Part shown: in pieces, positions 48,942 through 57,358 of the stretch
Position numbering within the stretch: the first letter of the stretch is position 1
How the letters are laid out: every line of letters starts with the position of its first letter
From: Eubacteriaceae bacterium
Lineage (GTDB): Bacteria > Bacillota > Clostridia > Oscillospirales > Acutalibacteraceae
NCBI GenBank assembly: GCA_021770095.1
Contig: JAETRQ010000012.1
Span: 1-64,000, forward strand
Reading direction: 5' to 3'
DNA: 64,000 bases
The notes under the pieces: model-generated
What the model saw: the letters and a program-made list of their open reading frames with translations, nothing else
The model's database searches: none
Told to the model about the DNA's origin: nothing
Translations under genes and position numbers: made by a program

Positions 48942-50156
48942 TCATTTCTTTTTAGGTCTTTTGGTATTCATGATACTGCCCGGCATTATAGTCGTAGAAC
49001 CGTATTTATTTCTGATTGCATCAACAACAGAATCTATCTTTTGTTTTTTATCATTCTGAGCATTGTTTTCTCCGAATAAAGATAACTGCTCGTTTTCGTC
49101 TTTTGTTATATCCGTAAGAGTAACACCGAGTAAACGAAGCGGAGTTTTGCCGTTCCACACTTCACCAAATAACTCTTTGACAGTGTTGTAAATATTGTAG
49201 GTAATATCTGTAGGTACGCTGAACTGCTTTTGATGTGATTTGTTGTTAAAATGATTATCACGGATATTAACACAGACACAATGTGCCTTAACTTTGTCTG
49301 CACGCATGCGTGAAGCGGATGCATCAGTCAGTGAAAGCAAAAGGTTATACGCTGCTTGTTTATCGGTTATATTTTCTTCAACAGTAATGGAATGGCCGTA
49401 GCTTTTAACCTCTCTCGGTAATTCGGCAACAGGTTCATCATCAATTCCGTTTGCGTGTTGATGCAGTTGTTCACTTGCCTTATTGCCGACAAGAGCTTTT
49501 AAAGTGGCTGTATCTGTTTTAGCAAGGTCCTCAATAGTTCTGATACCGATATTGTTTAACTTTTCAGCGGTAGCCTTGCCCAAGAACAGTAAATCTTTTA
49601 TTGGCAGCACCCACATTTTGTTTTTTACTTCATCCTCAAAGAGTGTATGAACCTTGTCAGGCTTTTCAAAATCACTTGCCATTTTAGCAAGCAGTTTGTT
49701 TGAGCCGACACCGACATTGACGGTGAAACCGAGCTCGGATTTTATTCTGTCTTTGATTTCATAGGCAGTTGCGAGTATATCACGATAGACGTTCTCCATA
49801 CCGCTCATATCAAGAAAGCATTCGTCAATGGAGAATTCCTCAACAACAGGTGTGTACTCTCTGCAAATATCCTTAAAGGCTTTTGAGAATTTAGTGTAAA
49901 GTTTAAAATCAGGCGGTGCAATAACTAAGTCCTTGCACTTGCGAAGTGACATGGAAATCGGTTCGCCTGTGTTGATTTTATACTGCTTGGCAGGGATAGA
50001 CTTTGCAAGAACCACACTTGTGCGTTTGTCAGGTTCATTGCTTATGACGGAAGGAACAAGACGGATATCGTCTTTACCCTCATTCACCATTTGCGTTGCA
50101 GTCCAGGACAGGAAGGCACTATTGACATCAACATGAAATACAATTCTTTTTGACAC
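48942..50156 (-). CDS. Y-family DNA polymerase (UvrX/DinB-like)
   Basis: A 404-residue translesion polymerase. Motifs are IVFHVDVNSAFLSW at the N-terminus, FSIDECFLDMSG with the catalytic Asp-Glu (near residue 107), GVGSNKLLAKMASDF, and the two HhH-like segments (LLFLGKATAEKLNNIGI). The little finger follows to LLGVTLTDI. The start is GTG at 50156 with GGAGG 9 bp upstream. It is the only gene on the opposite strand between 26 and 59 kb; UvrX-like genes on ICEs are commonly SOS-linked, but I did not find a clear LexA box here. Confidence 0.93.
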   Translation of the reverse strand: MSKRIVFHVDVNSAFLSWTATQMVNEGKDDIRLVPSVISNEPDKRTSVVLAKSIPAKQYKINTGEPISMSLRKCKDLVIAPPDFKLYTKFSKAFKDICREYTPVVEEFSIDECFLDMSGMENVYRDILATAYEIKDRIKSELGFTVNVGVGSNKLLAKMASDFEKPDKVHTLFEDEVKNKMWVLPIKDLLFLGKATAEKLNNIGIRTIEDLAKTDTATLKALVGNKASEQLHQHANGIDDEPVAELPREVKSYGHSITVEENITDKQAAYNLLLSLTDASASRMRADKVKAHCVCVNIRDNHFNNKSHQKQFSVPTDITYNIYNTVKELFGEVWNGKTPLRLLGVTLTDITKDENEQLSLFGENNAQNDKKQKIDSVVDAIRNKYGSTTIMPGSIMNTKRPKKK

Positions 50157-50244
50157 AGTACACCTCCGAATCTTGATAAATTCATTTTATCATAAAGCGG
50201 AGGTAAACACAATAATTCAAATATCAGTAAGGGGTGATTAAATT

Positions 50245-51249
50245 ATGAACAGCAATGAAAGAGATTCAATTTTAATGGATAGAAATAATCTTTACGATAA
50301 ATTAAGCAGAGTTTTAACTGACTATGAAGAAGATAATTGCGATGTCGAAGATTTATACGACATGTTAGCGGAAATACAAAATGCATGGGAAGGTACAATA
50401 ACCTGTCAAATTGACACTTCGGATGAGCAGAAACAGTCTTTTAAATTATTCAACAAATATCCGTCACTTAAAAATTTTGCAGAAAGAATGTCAGAGGTAA
50501 CCGAAGATATACTCTCAACAGCAGTTGCTCAGTCAAGTGAGAATAACCAAAATTATATTGCAGAACTTGACGAGTATAACAAACCGGGCGAACCGATTAT
50601 CAGTCCTGCCCTGCTTGATGCTATGCTGACGGACAGCGGAATGGTTGAGGATACAATCCTGCACGATGACTGCATTGAGTTATATCTGAGCGAACAGGCA
50701 CTCGGTAGTCAGTTTCGAGAACGCTATGATGCAAACTCGTCAACAGAACTTGAAATTATCTGTGCCAAGCACGCACTATGGATTTATGGTGTAACAGGCG
50801 GTGAGCGAGCAGACTTTTCTAACTGCCTTCTTGAAAATGTAAATTTGTCAAACTGCAATTTATGCGGTGCAGATTTCAGCGGTGCAACTTTTATTAACTG
50901 CAATCTGGATGATGCGTCTATGTGCGATGCAGATTTTGAAGATGCAAAATTCAAAAGATGCAGTTTAAGGCATTTTACAGCTGAGGAAGCTGACTTCAAA
51001 GATTCAGATTTTTATAACTGTGATTTAAGAGGTGCTTGCTTCACACACAGCAATTTTTCAAAATCCAAAATGGCTGACTGCAATTTTCATGAGGTGAGTT
51101 TTATGAATTGCTGCCTTGAATCCTGGACCAGTACGGACTGCAATCTTAAAATCGCTGACATGAGGAATGTCAGTTATGACGAATCGGAATGGTTTAGTGA
51201 ACAGGATAACAGCCATGAATATGAAGGAATTTCAATAGGAGGTATGTAA
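50245..51249 (+). CDS. Pentapeptide-repeat protein with Met-ended tail
   Basis: A 334-residue protein. Residues about 1-180 are helical with a DEYNKPGEPIISPALLDAMLTDSGM block similar to ArdA-associated ICE domains. Residues about 185-315 are at least twelve A(D/N)LxX-type pentapeptides (FSNCLLENVNLSNCNLCGADF, TFINCNLDDASMCDADF...), forming a right-handed quadrilateral helix that mimics DNA in gyrase-protecting homologues. The tail is EGISIGGM, which also carries the GGAGGT ribosome binding site of the next gene. Role in anti-restriction or gyrase protection is possible. Confidence 0.85.
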   Translation: MNSNERDSILMDRNNLYDKLSRVLTDYEEDNCDVEDLYDMLAEIQNAWEGTITCQIDTSDEQKQSFKLFNKYPSLKNFAERMSEVTEDILSTAVAQSSENNQNYIAELDEYNKPGEPIISPALLDAMLTDSGMVEDTILHDDCIELYLSEQALGSQFRERYDANSSTELEIICAKHALWIYGVTGGERADFSNCLLENVNLSNCNLCGADFSGATFINCNLDDASMCDADFEDAKFKRCSLRHFTAEEADFKDSDFYNCDLRGACFTHSNFSKSKMADCNFHEVSFMNCCLESWTSTDCNLKIADMRNVSYDESEWFSEQDNSHEYEGISIGGM

Positions 51250-51827
51250 TGGATAGTAAAACAGCAATCAATACTGTTGAAGAATTAAGAATACAGATGC
51301 ATCAGGATATTGATTTAAAATGTGACAGCATCATTGAAAGAATAAAAAGTGGTGAGTCTCTAAGTGAAAGTGATAATTGCATTGAGAAAACAATGCCGTT
51401 GAATTCACTGTCAACATTTTTCAAAGGGAAAAAGATAACAGCTGTAAACTTTTCAGACGGTAGAGAAATCGCGGTCAGCAAATGGAAAGAGGCAGTGCAA
51501 ATTATTTTACAGGATTGTAATTCCGATGAGGTAATGCATAATGCACTGATAGATATATGCGGAAAAGTATATGGTAAAAGCAGAGTGCTGTTTGCCGATA
51601 CTCCTGCCGATATGGTTGCTCCCATTCAAATTGACGGTGATATGTATTTGGAAACAAAGTTTGATGTTGAATCACTGCTTAATGTTTTGAAAAACAGAAT
51701 ACTTGATTTCGTAGGTTATGACTACAGCAGAATATCAATCAAGTTTACAGAACCCAATATCAGTATTAATGAGGTTATTGATAATGAGTCAGAAGAGCCG
51801 ATAGGATTTGCTCTGGGAGGTATGTAA
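51249..51827 (+). CDS. Hypothetical ICE protein with Met-ended tail
   Basis: A 192-residue protein coupled to the pentapeptide gene by one base. The N-terminus is helical (TAINTVEELRIQMHQDIDL), the middle has KGKKITAVNFSDGREIAV and EAVQIILQDCNSDEVMH, and residues 90-180 include DICGKVYGKSRVLFADTP. I cannot name the family. The tail is EEPIGFALGGM; its GGAGGT precedes the next ATG. Confidence 0.6.
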   Translation: MDSKTAINTVEELRIQMHQDIDLKCDSIIERIKSGESLSESDNCIEKTMPLNSLSTFFKGKKITAVNFSDGREIAVSKWKEAVQIILQDCNSDEVMHNALIDICGKVYGKSRVLFADTPADMVAPIQIDGDMYLETKFDVESLLNVLKNRILDFVGYDYSRISIKFTEPNISINEVIDNESEEPIGFALGGM

Positions 51828-52058
51828 ATGAAAAAAGTATCAGTAACGGTTCAGTACGATGAAGAGAAACTCTCCACCATAAAAATTTTTATGGAGAAAA
51901 AAGGACTGAATATCAATGATGAAATTATAAAATTTATCGACAGTCAATACACAAAGCAAGTCCCTGCTCAGGTCAGGGACTTTTTTGATATGAAAGCTGA
52001 ATCGGAAAGAAAGGCTATATCAAAACCAAATATACAATCAAAGGAGAATAAAAAATGA
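51828..52058 (+). CDS. DUF6103-like small protein
   Basis: A 76-residue protein: VSVTVQYDEEKLSTIKIFMEKKGLNINDEI then VPAQVRDFFD, matching DUF6103 of Clostridial ICEs, a probable RHH-like or helical factor near the mobilisation genes. It begins directly after the previous stop codon and overlaps the next gene by 4 bp. Confidence 0.75.
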   Translation: MKKVSVTVQYDEEKLSTIKIFMEKKGLNINDEIIKFIDSQYTKQVPAQVRDFFDMKAESERKAISKPNIQSKENKK

Positions 52059-52687
52059 GTGTTTCAAATAAAAGGGCAATGCTCCTTGATGACGGTTGGA
52101 ATTGGGTAGAATATGATGACGGATCCGGGCATCTTGAAAATCCCGAAGGTAAAAGTGTTATCAGTTTTGATTATGCCACTCAGGAATACAGAGATGTGCA
52201 TGGCGAGTGGAAATTCATGAATAACTATCCTGACTCTACTCCGTGGGATCAGTTCAAAACCAATATGGAAAATCTAATCGTTGTCGAAGGACTTGCATCA
52301 TACAATGACTTGGTGGATTCTGTTGCGGTCTTTGAAGAAGAACTTGAAATCCCAATGGAATATCGTTTATTTCAAAATGACAGATTTGTCGGTTGGAGTG
52401 CTTATCCAAATCTTGCTGAAGTCAACAAAAGTCTTTATGACTTGCTCTTGGCAGCGAATGAACCTGATGTGTTTGATTTAAGTATAGCTGATAGGCTCTG
52501 CGATAATTATTCCACTCATGGAGTTTGCTCTATGCTTACCGATAATCAAAAAGAACTGGTTGTTATCGGAGTTGAGTGCGAACAAGATTGGAGTAGCATT
52601 GTCCCTCCCAATCTCAAAATGCTGTACGATGAAATCATAAGCGAACAAAGTGAATCCGAATCGATAGGTGCAGGAATGCAAATGTAG
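52055..52687 (+). CDS. Hypothetical ICE protein with Met-ended tail
   Basis: A 210-residue acidic protein. The N-terminus AMLLDDGWNWVEYDDGSGHLE has a WN-W-EYxDGSGxLxxP pattern found in ICE hypothetical proteins. It contains one further region around RLCDNYSTHGVCSMLTDNQK. The tail is SESESIGAGMQM. It is the last gene before the candidate oriT and could be transcribed with the DUF6103 gene. Confidence 0.6.
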   Translation: MSVSNKRAMLLDDGWNWVEYDDGSGHLENPEGKSVISFDYATQEYRDVHGEWKFMNNYPDSTPWDQFKTNMENLIVVEGLASYNDLVDSVAVFEEELEIPMEYRLFQNDRFVGWSAYPNLAEVNKSLYDLLLAANEPDVFDLSIADRLCDNYSTHGVCSMLTDNQKELVVIGVECEQDWSSIVPPNLKMLYDEIISEQSESESIGAGMQM

Positions 52688-53041
52688 AGCCTGTCGCCCC
52701 ACGGTTCGCCCTGTGTCGAGAGATTGACTTGAAGTGGGGAAAGTAATCGGGCGAACTAAAAATCGACACAATAAAGGCACTTGTCGGAATGGTTTATATT
52801 CGGTAAAAGTCAAGGTCGATTTTTAAGCAGGAGAAAGAGTCGGGGTTGCAGAGCTCCCCGACTCGCTTAACATCGCACGGCAACGCCGAGCGTTAGGGCA
52901 TTTTCAGCCTTTTGATATTAGGGGTTGTAAAAGTGGCTTAGGGGTTGCACAGGGTGTTGCAAATTTAAAAAATGCCGAATTGTCGGACATATAACAGGGT
53001 GTCAGACAAGGGGTTGTAAAAAGAAATGAGGTAAATACAGT
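52688..53041 (+). other. Candidate origin of transfer (oriT)
   Basis: A 354-bp gene-free region with higher GC, directly upstream of the relaxosome and relaxase genes. It contains: GTTCGCCC/GGGCGAAC (52703, 52749) interleaved with TGTGTCGA/TCGACACA (52712, 52763), a pseudoknot-like arrangement; AAAAATCGAC/GTCGATTTTT (52759, 52815); a perfect 9-bp stem GAGTCGGGG/CCCCGACTC (52837-52864); GGGGTTGTAAAA twice (52921, 53010) with related GGGGTTGCAC; and GTCGGACA/GTCAGACA. I cannot identify the nick site. Confidence 0.6.
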
Positions 53042-53467
53042 ATGAGTAAAAAAACAGAAACAAAAGAAGAAAAACGCAAATTTGCTTTATGGGCAAGAGA
53101 TTCCACTTTGAAAATGGCAAGAGAATTATACAAGTCCGATAACTGCCAAAGCCAAAGTGAATTTATTGAAAAGGCAATTATTTTTTATGCTGGTTATCTT
53201 TCATCCAACAAAAACAGTGAATATCTGCCGAACATAATCACTTCTACTTTGAAAAGTATTGTCAAGGAAAGTGATAATCGTTTGACAGGTGCGATATTTA
53301 AAATCGCAGTTGAACTTGCAATTACGATGAATCTTATTGCATCATCACAGGATGTTGACAAGGTTACTCTTGAACGATTGCGAGGAGAATGTGTTAAGGA
53401 AGTCAAAAGACTTAACGGTCATTTTTCGATTGACGATGCATTCTATTGGCAGAAAGGTAATGATTAA
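53042..53467 (+). CDS. Relaxosome accessory protein (MobC/RHH-like)
   Basis: A 141-residue protein with a short basic N-terminus (KKTETKEEKRKFALWARDSTLKMAREL) followed by SQSEFIEKAIIFYAGYL, which fits a ribbon-helix-helix DNA-binding core, then a helical C-terminal part. It lies between the candidate oriT and the relaxase, the usual place of a MobC-like protein that bends or unwinds oriT. GAAATGAGGTAA precedes the ATG; 2 bp separate it from the relaxase. Confidence 0.8.
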   Translation: MSKKTETKEEKRKFALWARDSTLKMARELYKSDNCQSQSEFIEKAIIFYAGYLSSNKNSEYLPNIITSTLKSIVKESDNRLTGAIFKIAVELAITMNLIASSQDVDKVTLERLRGECVKEVKRLNGHFSIDDAFYWQKGND

Positions 53468-53469
53468 CA

Positions 53470-56415
53470 GTGGCAAAGCTTGTCACAAAGTTTAAATATC
53501 TTAAGCCCGGAAGTAATGCTGCAGGAAAATATGTAAAATATATTTCTACCCGTGAAGGCGTAGAAATGATTGATGATTCAAAAAAATATGCTCCAGCAAC
53601 GGTGAAACAAAAACAGTTTATTGAAAAAATGCTGCTTGACTTTCCCGATGCTGCTGAGTCATTGGAGTATGCAGATTATATTGAAAAACCAAATCGAATC
53701 AATGCATCCGAATTGATTTCTCGAACAATGGAAAACAATATTGATGTCATAGCTGACTCAAAAACCTATGCAGACTATATTGCTACCCGACCTCGTACAC
53801 AGAAGTTCGGTTCGCACGGATTGTTTACAGACGATGGTGTTGCAATAAATCTTTCAAAAGTTTCCGAAGAATTAAAAAACCACAACGGAAATGTTTGGAC
53901 GATGATAGTGTCCCTTCACCGTGAGGATGCGGAAAGACTTGGTTTCAACAGAGGTGAGAGATGGCGTGATATGCTCAGAACTCAGGTCGAGCAGCTCTCA
54001 GCAAATCTGAAAATACCGATGAAAAATCTGCGTTGGTATGCTGCCTTTCACAATGAATCATATCATCCGCATATACACTTGATTGCTTATTCTATTGTTG
54101 AAAACGAAGGTTATCTGACAAGGCAAGGGATAGAACGAATGAGATCTTCCCTTGCCTCTGATATTTTTCATCAGGATTTAATTTCCGTTTATGAAAAACA
54201 AACAGAGCATCGCAGAAAAATCAAAGAGAGCAGTAAAGATATTATGGATAAAATTGTTTCTCAAATCAATTCGGGAATATATGATAATCCTCTGCTTGAA
54301 GAAAAGCTGTTACTGCTTGCGGATAAGTTGGCGAGAACATCAGGCAAAAAGGTGTATGGCTATCTCAAAGCAGATGTAAAAAACTTAATCGATTCCATTG
54401 CAGATTTAATTGCAGAGGATGATAGAGTATCACAGCTTTATGACTTATGGTATGAAAATAAGTTCAGCATCATACGAACCTATACTGATGAACTTCCCGA
54501 TAAAATTCCTTTGTCACAGAACAAAGAATTCAAATCTGTTAAGAATATGATTATCACTCAGGCAATGAATATCTCTGCAAAAAAAGATATATCAGATGAG
54601 GATGATGAAATTATTGAAACAGAAATTGAAAAAACAGAAGATGATATTACTGAAAATATATCGGATGAACCGATAGAATGTGATGAAGAATCAGATCATT
54701 ATCCGCAGAATGACAAGTCATGGTGGACATCTGAATACAAAGAAGCCCGAAAGTATTTATATGGAACAAAAACTGAAACTCCTGATTTTGAAAAGGCTTT
54801 ATTATTCTTAAAAGCAGAAGCGGAACGAGGAAATGGCTTTGCAATGCATGACCTTGCAAAAATGTATCTGTCAGGACTCGGATGCAGTAAGGATGAAAGA
54901 CTCGCACAGGAATGGTTCGAGAGAACCTTTGAAGCCTTTATAGAGACAGAAAAGAATTCAGATAAACCCGATTATCTTCAATATCGAATCGGAAAATTGT
55001 ACTCTTTTGGATATGGCGTTGAGCAAGATTATTTAAAAACAGCTAAATGGTATGAAAAAGCTGTCGCACTCGGCAATCCCTTTGCCGCTTATTCTCTCGG
55101 CAGTTTATATCTTCGTGGACAGGGTGTAGATGAAGATGCAGAGAAAGCATACGAACTGTTTGTTATGGCAGCGGATCATGAAGAAAAGCCGAATGCTTAT
55201 GCAGCCTATGAACTTGGCAGAATGTGTGCTGAAGGTAACGGAACAGATAAAAATGAAAAAGCATCTGACAGGTGGTACAAGAAAGCATATCGTGGCTTTG
55301 AATCCATTGAAAGAAACATGGCAGATGATAAGTTATATTATCGTCTCGGACAGATGAATCTAAAAGGCTTGGGTACAAAAATTAATTTGGATAAAGCCTG
55401 TGACTATTTTGAAAAGGCAGCAGACCTGAAAAATGTTGATGCCTTATATGGTTTAGGTAAACTGTATCTTAACAAAGATTTTTCTAAATCCAATACGCAG
55501 AAAGCCGTAGATTATTTATATCAGGCGGCCAAGAAGAATCATCAGTATGCACAATACACACTCGGCAAAATGTATCTTAAAGGTGAAGGCGTAGAACAGG
55601 ATGCAGAATATGGTGTCCGGTGGTTACTCAAAGCCATAAAGCAGAATAACAGTTACGCTGAGTATCTGTTAGGCAAAGCCATACTGAAAGGTGAATATTT
55701 GCCTATGGATGATAATATGCCTTTGGGTGTATATGGCGCGATTGAATTATTGTTAAAATCATCGGATCAGGGAAATGAATATGCTTCCTATACATTAGGA
55801 AAGATTTTCATCGAAGGTGAATTACTGCCGCAGGATATCAGTGCAGGATTTGAGTTGTTACTGAAAGCAACGGAAAAGAACTGTATTCCTGCTTGGTATT
55901 TTCTCGGAAAGATGTTTTACAATGGACTTGGTGTAGAAAAGGATATTGATGCCGCAATTTATTATTTTGAAAAAGCAGTCAAAGGGAAAAATCTGTTTGC
56001 AGCTTATCAATTGGGAAAGATTTATTCAAGTGAAGAAGGTTATATTGATATGAGTAAAGCAATTGATTATTTTATGATTGCTGCCCAGGATCAAAATTCG
56101 TTCGCAGAATATCAGCTCGGCAAAATATATCTTTATGGTAACGGTGTGGAAAAGGAACATGATATTGCAATGCATTATCTGCATTTATCTGCCGAACACG
56201 GAAACCAATATGCCGAGCAGTTGCTATACAGTATACAAAAGCAAAAAAACATTATGGCTGCAATGAGCTCACTGCGATTGCTTCAACACATTTCTAATCT
56301 GATTCGAAGAAAGAATCAGGAGCAGAACAGAAGAAAAATCGGACAGATTGACCGTAAGATGCAACAGAAGATAAACGAAAAGAAACAAGCTCATGGTTTA
56401 AAACCGAGTATGTAA
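53470..56415 (+). CDS. MobP-type relaxase with twelve Sel1-like repeats
   Basis: A 981-residue protein. Residues 1-290 are the relaxase: KYVKYISTREGVE start, WTMIVSLHREDAERLGF, and the metal-binding histidine triad in FHNESYHPHIHLIAYS (near residue 195). After a linker with an acidic stretch come about twelve Sel1-like (TPR-related) repeats, residues about 450-915, recognisable by A-x-YxLGKxYxxGxGVEKD. The C-terminus is basic then HGLKPSM. Sel1 repeats bind proteins, so this part may recruit T4SS or host factors. GTG start. As the strand-transferred protein it is the best-supported T4SS substrate of the element. Confidence 0.93.
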   Translation: MAKLVTKFKYLKPGSNAAGKYVKYISTREGVEMIDDSKKYAPATVKQKQFIEKMLLDFPDAAESLEYADYIEKPNRINASELISRTMENNIDVIADSKTYADYIATRPRTQKFGSHGLFTDDGVAINLSKVSEELKNHNGNVWTMIVSLHREDAERLGFNRGERWRDMLRTQVEQLSANLKIPMKNLRWYAAFHNESYHPHIHLIAYSIVENEGYLTRQGIERMRSSLASDIFHQDLISVYEKQTEHRRKIKESSKDIMDKIVSQINSGIYDNPLLEEKLLLLADKLARTSGKKVYGYLKADVKNLIDSIADLIAEDDRVSQLYDLWYENKFSIIRTYTDELPDKIPLSQNKEFKSVKNMIITQAMNISAKKDISDEDDEIIETEIEKTEDDITENISDEPIECDEESDHYPQNDKSWWTSEYKEARKYLYGTKTETPDFEKALLFLKAEAERGNGFAMHDLAKMYLSGLGCSKDERLAQEWFERTFEAFIETEKNSDKPDYLQYRIGKLYSFGYGVEQDYLKTAKWYEKAVALGNPFAAYSLGSLYLRGQGVDEDAEKAYELFVMAADHEEKPNAYAAYELGRMCAEGNGTDKNEKASDRWYKKAYRGFESIERNMADDKLYYRLGQMNLKGLGTKINLDKACDYFEKAADLKNVDALYGLGKLYLNKDFSKSNTQKAVDYLYQAAKKNHQYAQYTLGKMYLKGEGVEQDAEYGVRWLLKAIKQNNSYAEYLLGKAILKGEYLPMDDNMPLGVYGAIELLLKSSDQGNEYASYTLGKIFIEGELLPQDISAGFELLLKATEKNCIPAWYFLGKMFYNGLGVEKDIDAAIYYFEKAVKGKNLFAAYQLGKIYSSEEGYIDMSKAIDYFMIAAQDQNSFAEYQLGKIYLYGNGVEKEHDIAMHYLHLSAEHGNQYAEQLLYSIQKQKNIMAAMSSLRLLQHISNLIRRKNQEQNRRKIGQIDRKMQQKINEKKQAHGLKPSM

Positions 56416-56437
56416 TTGTATTTGAGAAAGGAATCTA

Positions 56438-57358
56438 ATGTCATATATTTATTTTACAGAAGAAGAAAAAGAACGAGCGAGGACTGTTAATATTGCGGAA
56501 TTGCTCAAAAGTCAGGGGGAAACACTGAAAAGGTCAGGCAGTGAATATGAATGGCTTGACGGAACACAGAAGGTAACCATCAGGGGAAACCTTTGGTTTC
56601 ATCAATACGAAAGAGTTGGCGGTGATGCGGTAGGCTTTGTCAGAAAATTCTATAACAAAGAATATTCCGAAGCTGTGCAGTTTCTCTTGGATGGAAAATG
56701 CGGAACTATTATCAGGGCAAAACCGATTGAACGAGAGAAAAAGGAATTCAAAATGCCGCAAGCGTATTGGAATATGGATAAAGTGAAATACTATCTGCAC
56801 GAAGTCAGGGGTATTGACGAAGATGTTATTGAGGCATTTGTTGATAAAAATATGATTTTTGAGTCGTCAGATTATCACAATGCTGTGTTCGTTGGTTTCG
56901 ATAAAAACGGTGTTCCACGGCATGCCAATAAGCGAGGTATACTCAAAGGTAGCACTTTCAAAGGAAACGCAGAAGGCAGCTTGGATGAGTTTGCATTTCA
57001 TTGGATTGGAACAAATAATAAATTGTTTTTAGTAGAAGCTCCCATTGATGCACTCTCGCTTATTTGTTTAAACAAAGATACTTGGCAAGAAGATTGGAAA
57101 AATAATAGTTATGCAGCATCCTGCTCCATTTCGGACAGGGTGCTTTTTCAATGCCTGAAAGATTATCCGCATATCAACGAAGTATATATCGCCTACGATA
57201 GTGATATATACGGACAAAATGCGGCCAAGAGAACAAAAGCCAAATTGGATAATCTTGGTGGATACAAATCACATATCCTTGTTCCTGAAAACAAAGATTG
57301 GAATGAAGATTATTTGGAATTGGATGAAGAAGGGAGTGATATAGAATGGGTAATGTAA
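56438..57358 (+). CDS. DUF3991/Toprim domain protein
   Basis: A 306-residue protein of the CHC2-zinc-less primase-like type: N-terminal DUF3991 (VNIAELLKSQGETLKRSGSEYEW, WFHQYERVGGDAVGFVRKF, HANKRGILKGSTFKGNAEGS) and a C-terminal Toprim fold (KLFLVEAPIDALSLI, YIAYDSDIYGQNAAKRT, with the Glu and Asp-x-Asp). It probably acts on single-stranded DNA during transfer replication. It overlaps virD4 by 13 bp. Confidence 0.88.
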   Translation: MSYIYFTEEEKERARTVNIAELLKSQGETLKRSGSEYEWLDGTQKVTIRGNLWFHQYERVGGDAVGFVRKFYNKEYSEAVQFLLDGKCGTIIRAKPIEREKKEFKMPQAYWNMDKVKYYLHEVRGIDEDVIEAFVDKNMIFESSDYHNAVFVGFDKNGVPRHANKRGILKGSTFKGNAEGSLDEFAFHWIGTNNKLFLVEAPIDALSLICLNKDTWQEDWKNNSYAASCSISDRVLFQCLKDYPHINEVYIAYDSDIYGQNAAKRTKAKLDNLGGYKSHILVPENKDWNEDYLELDEEGSDIEWVM

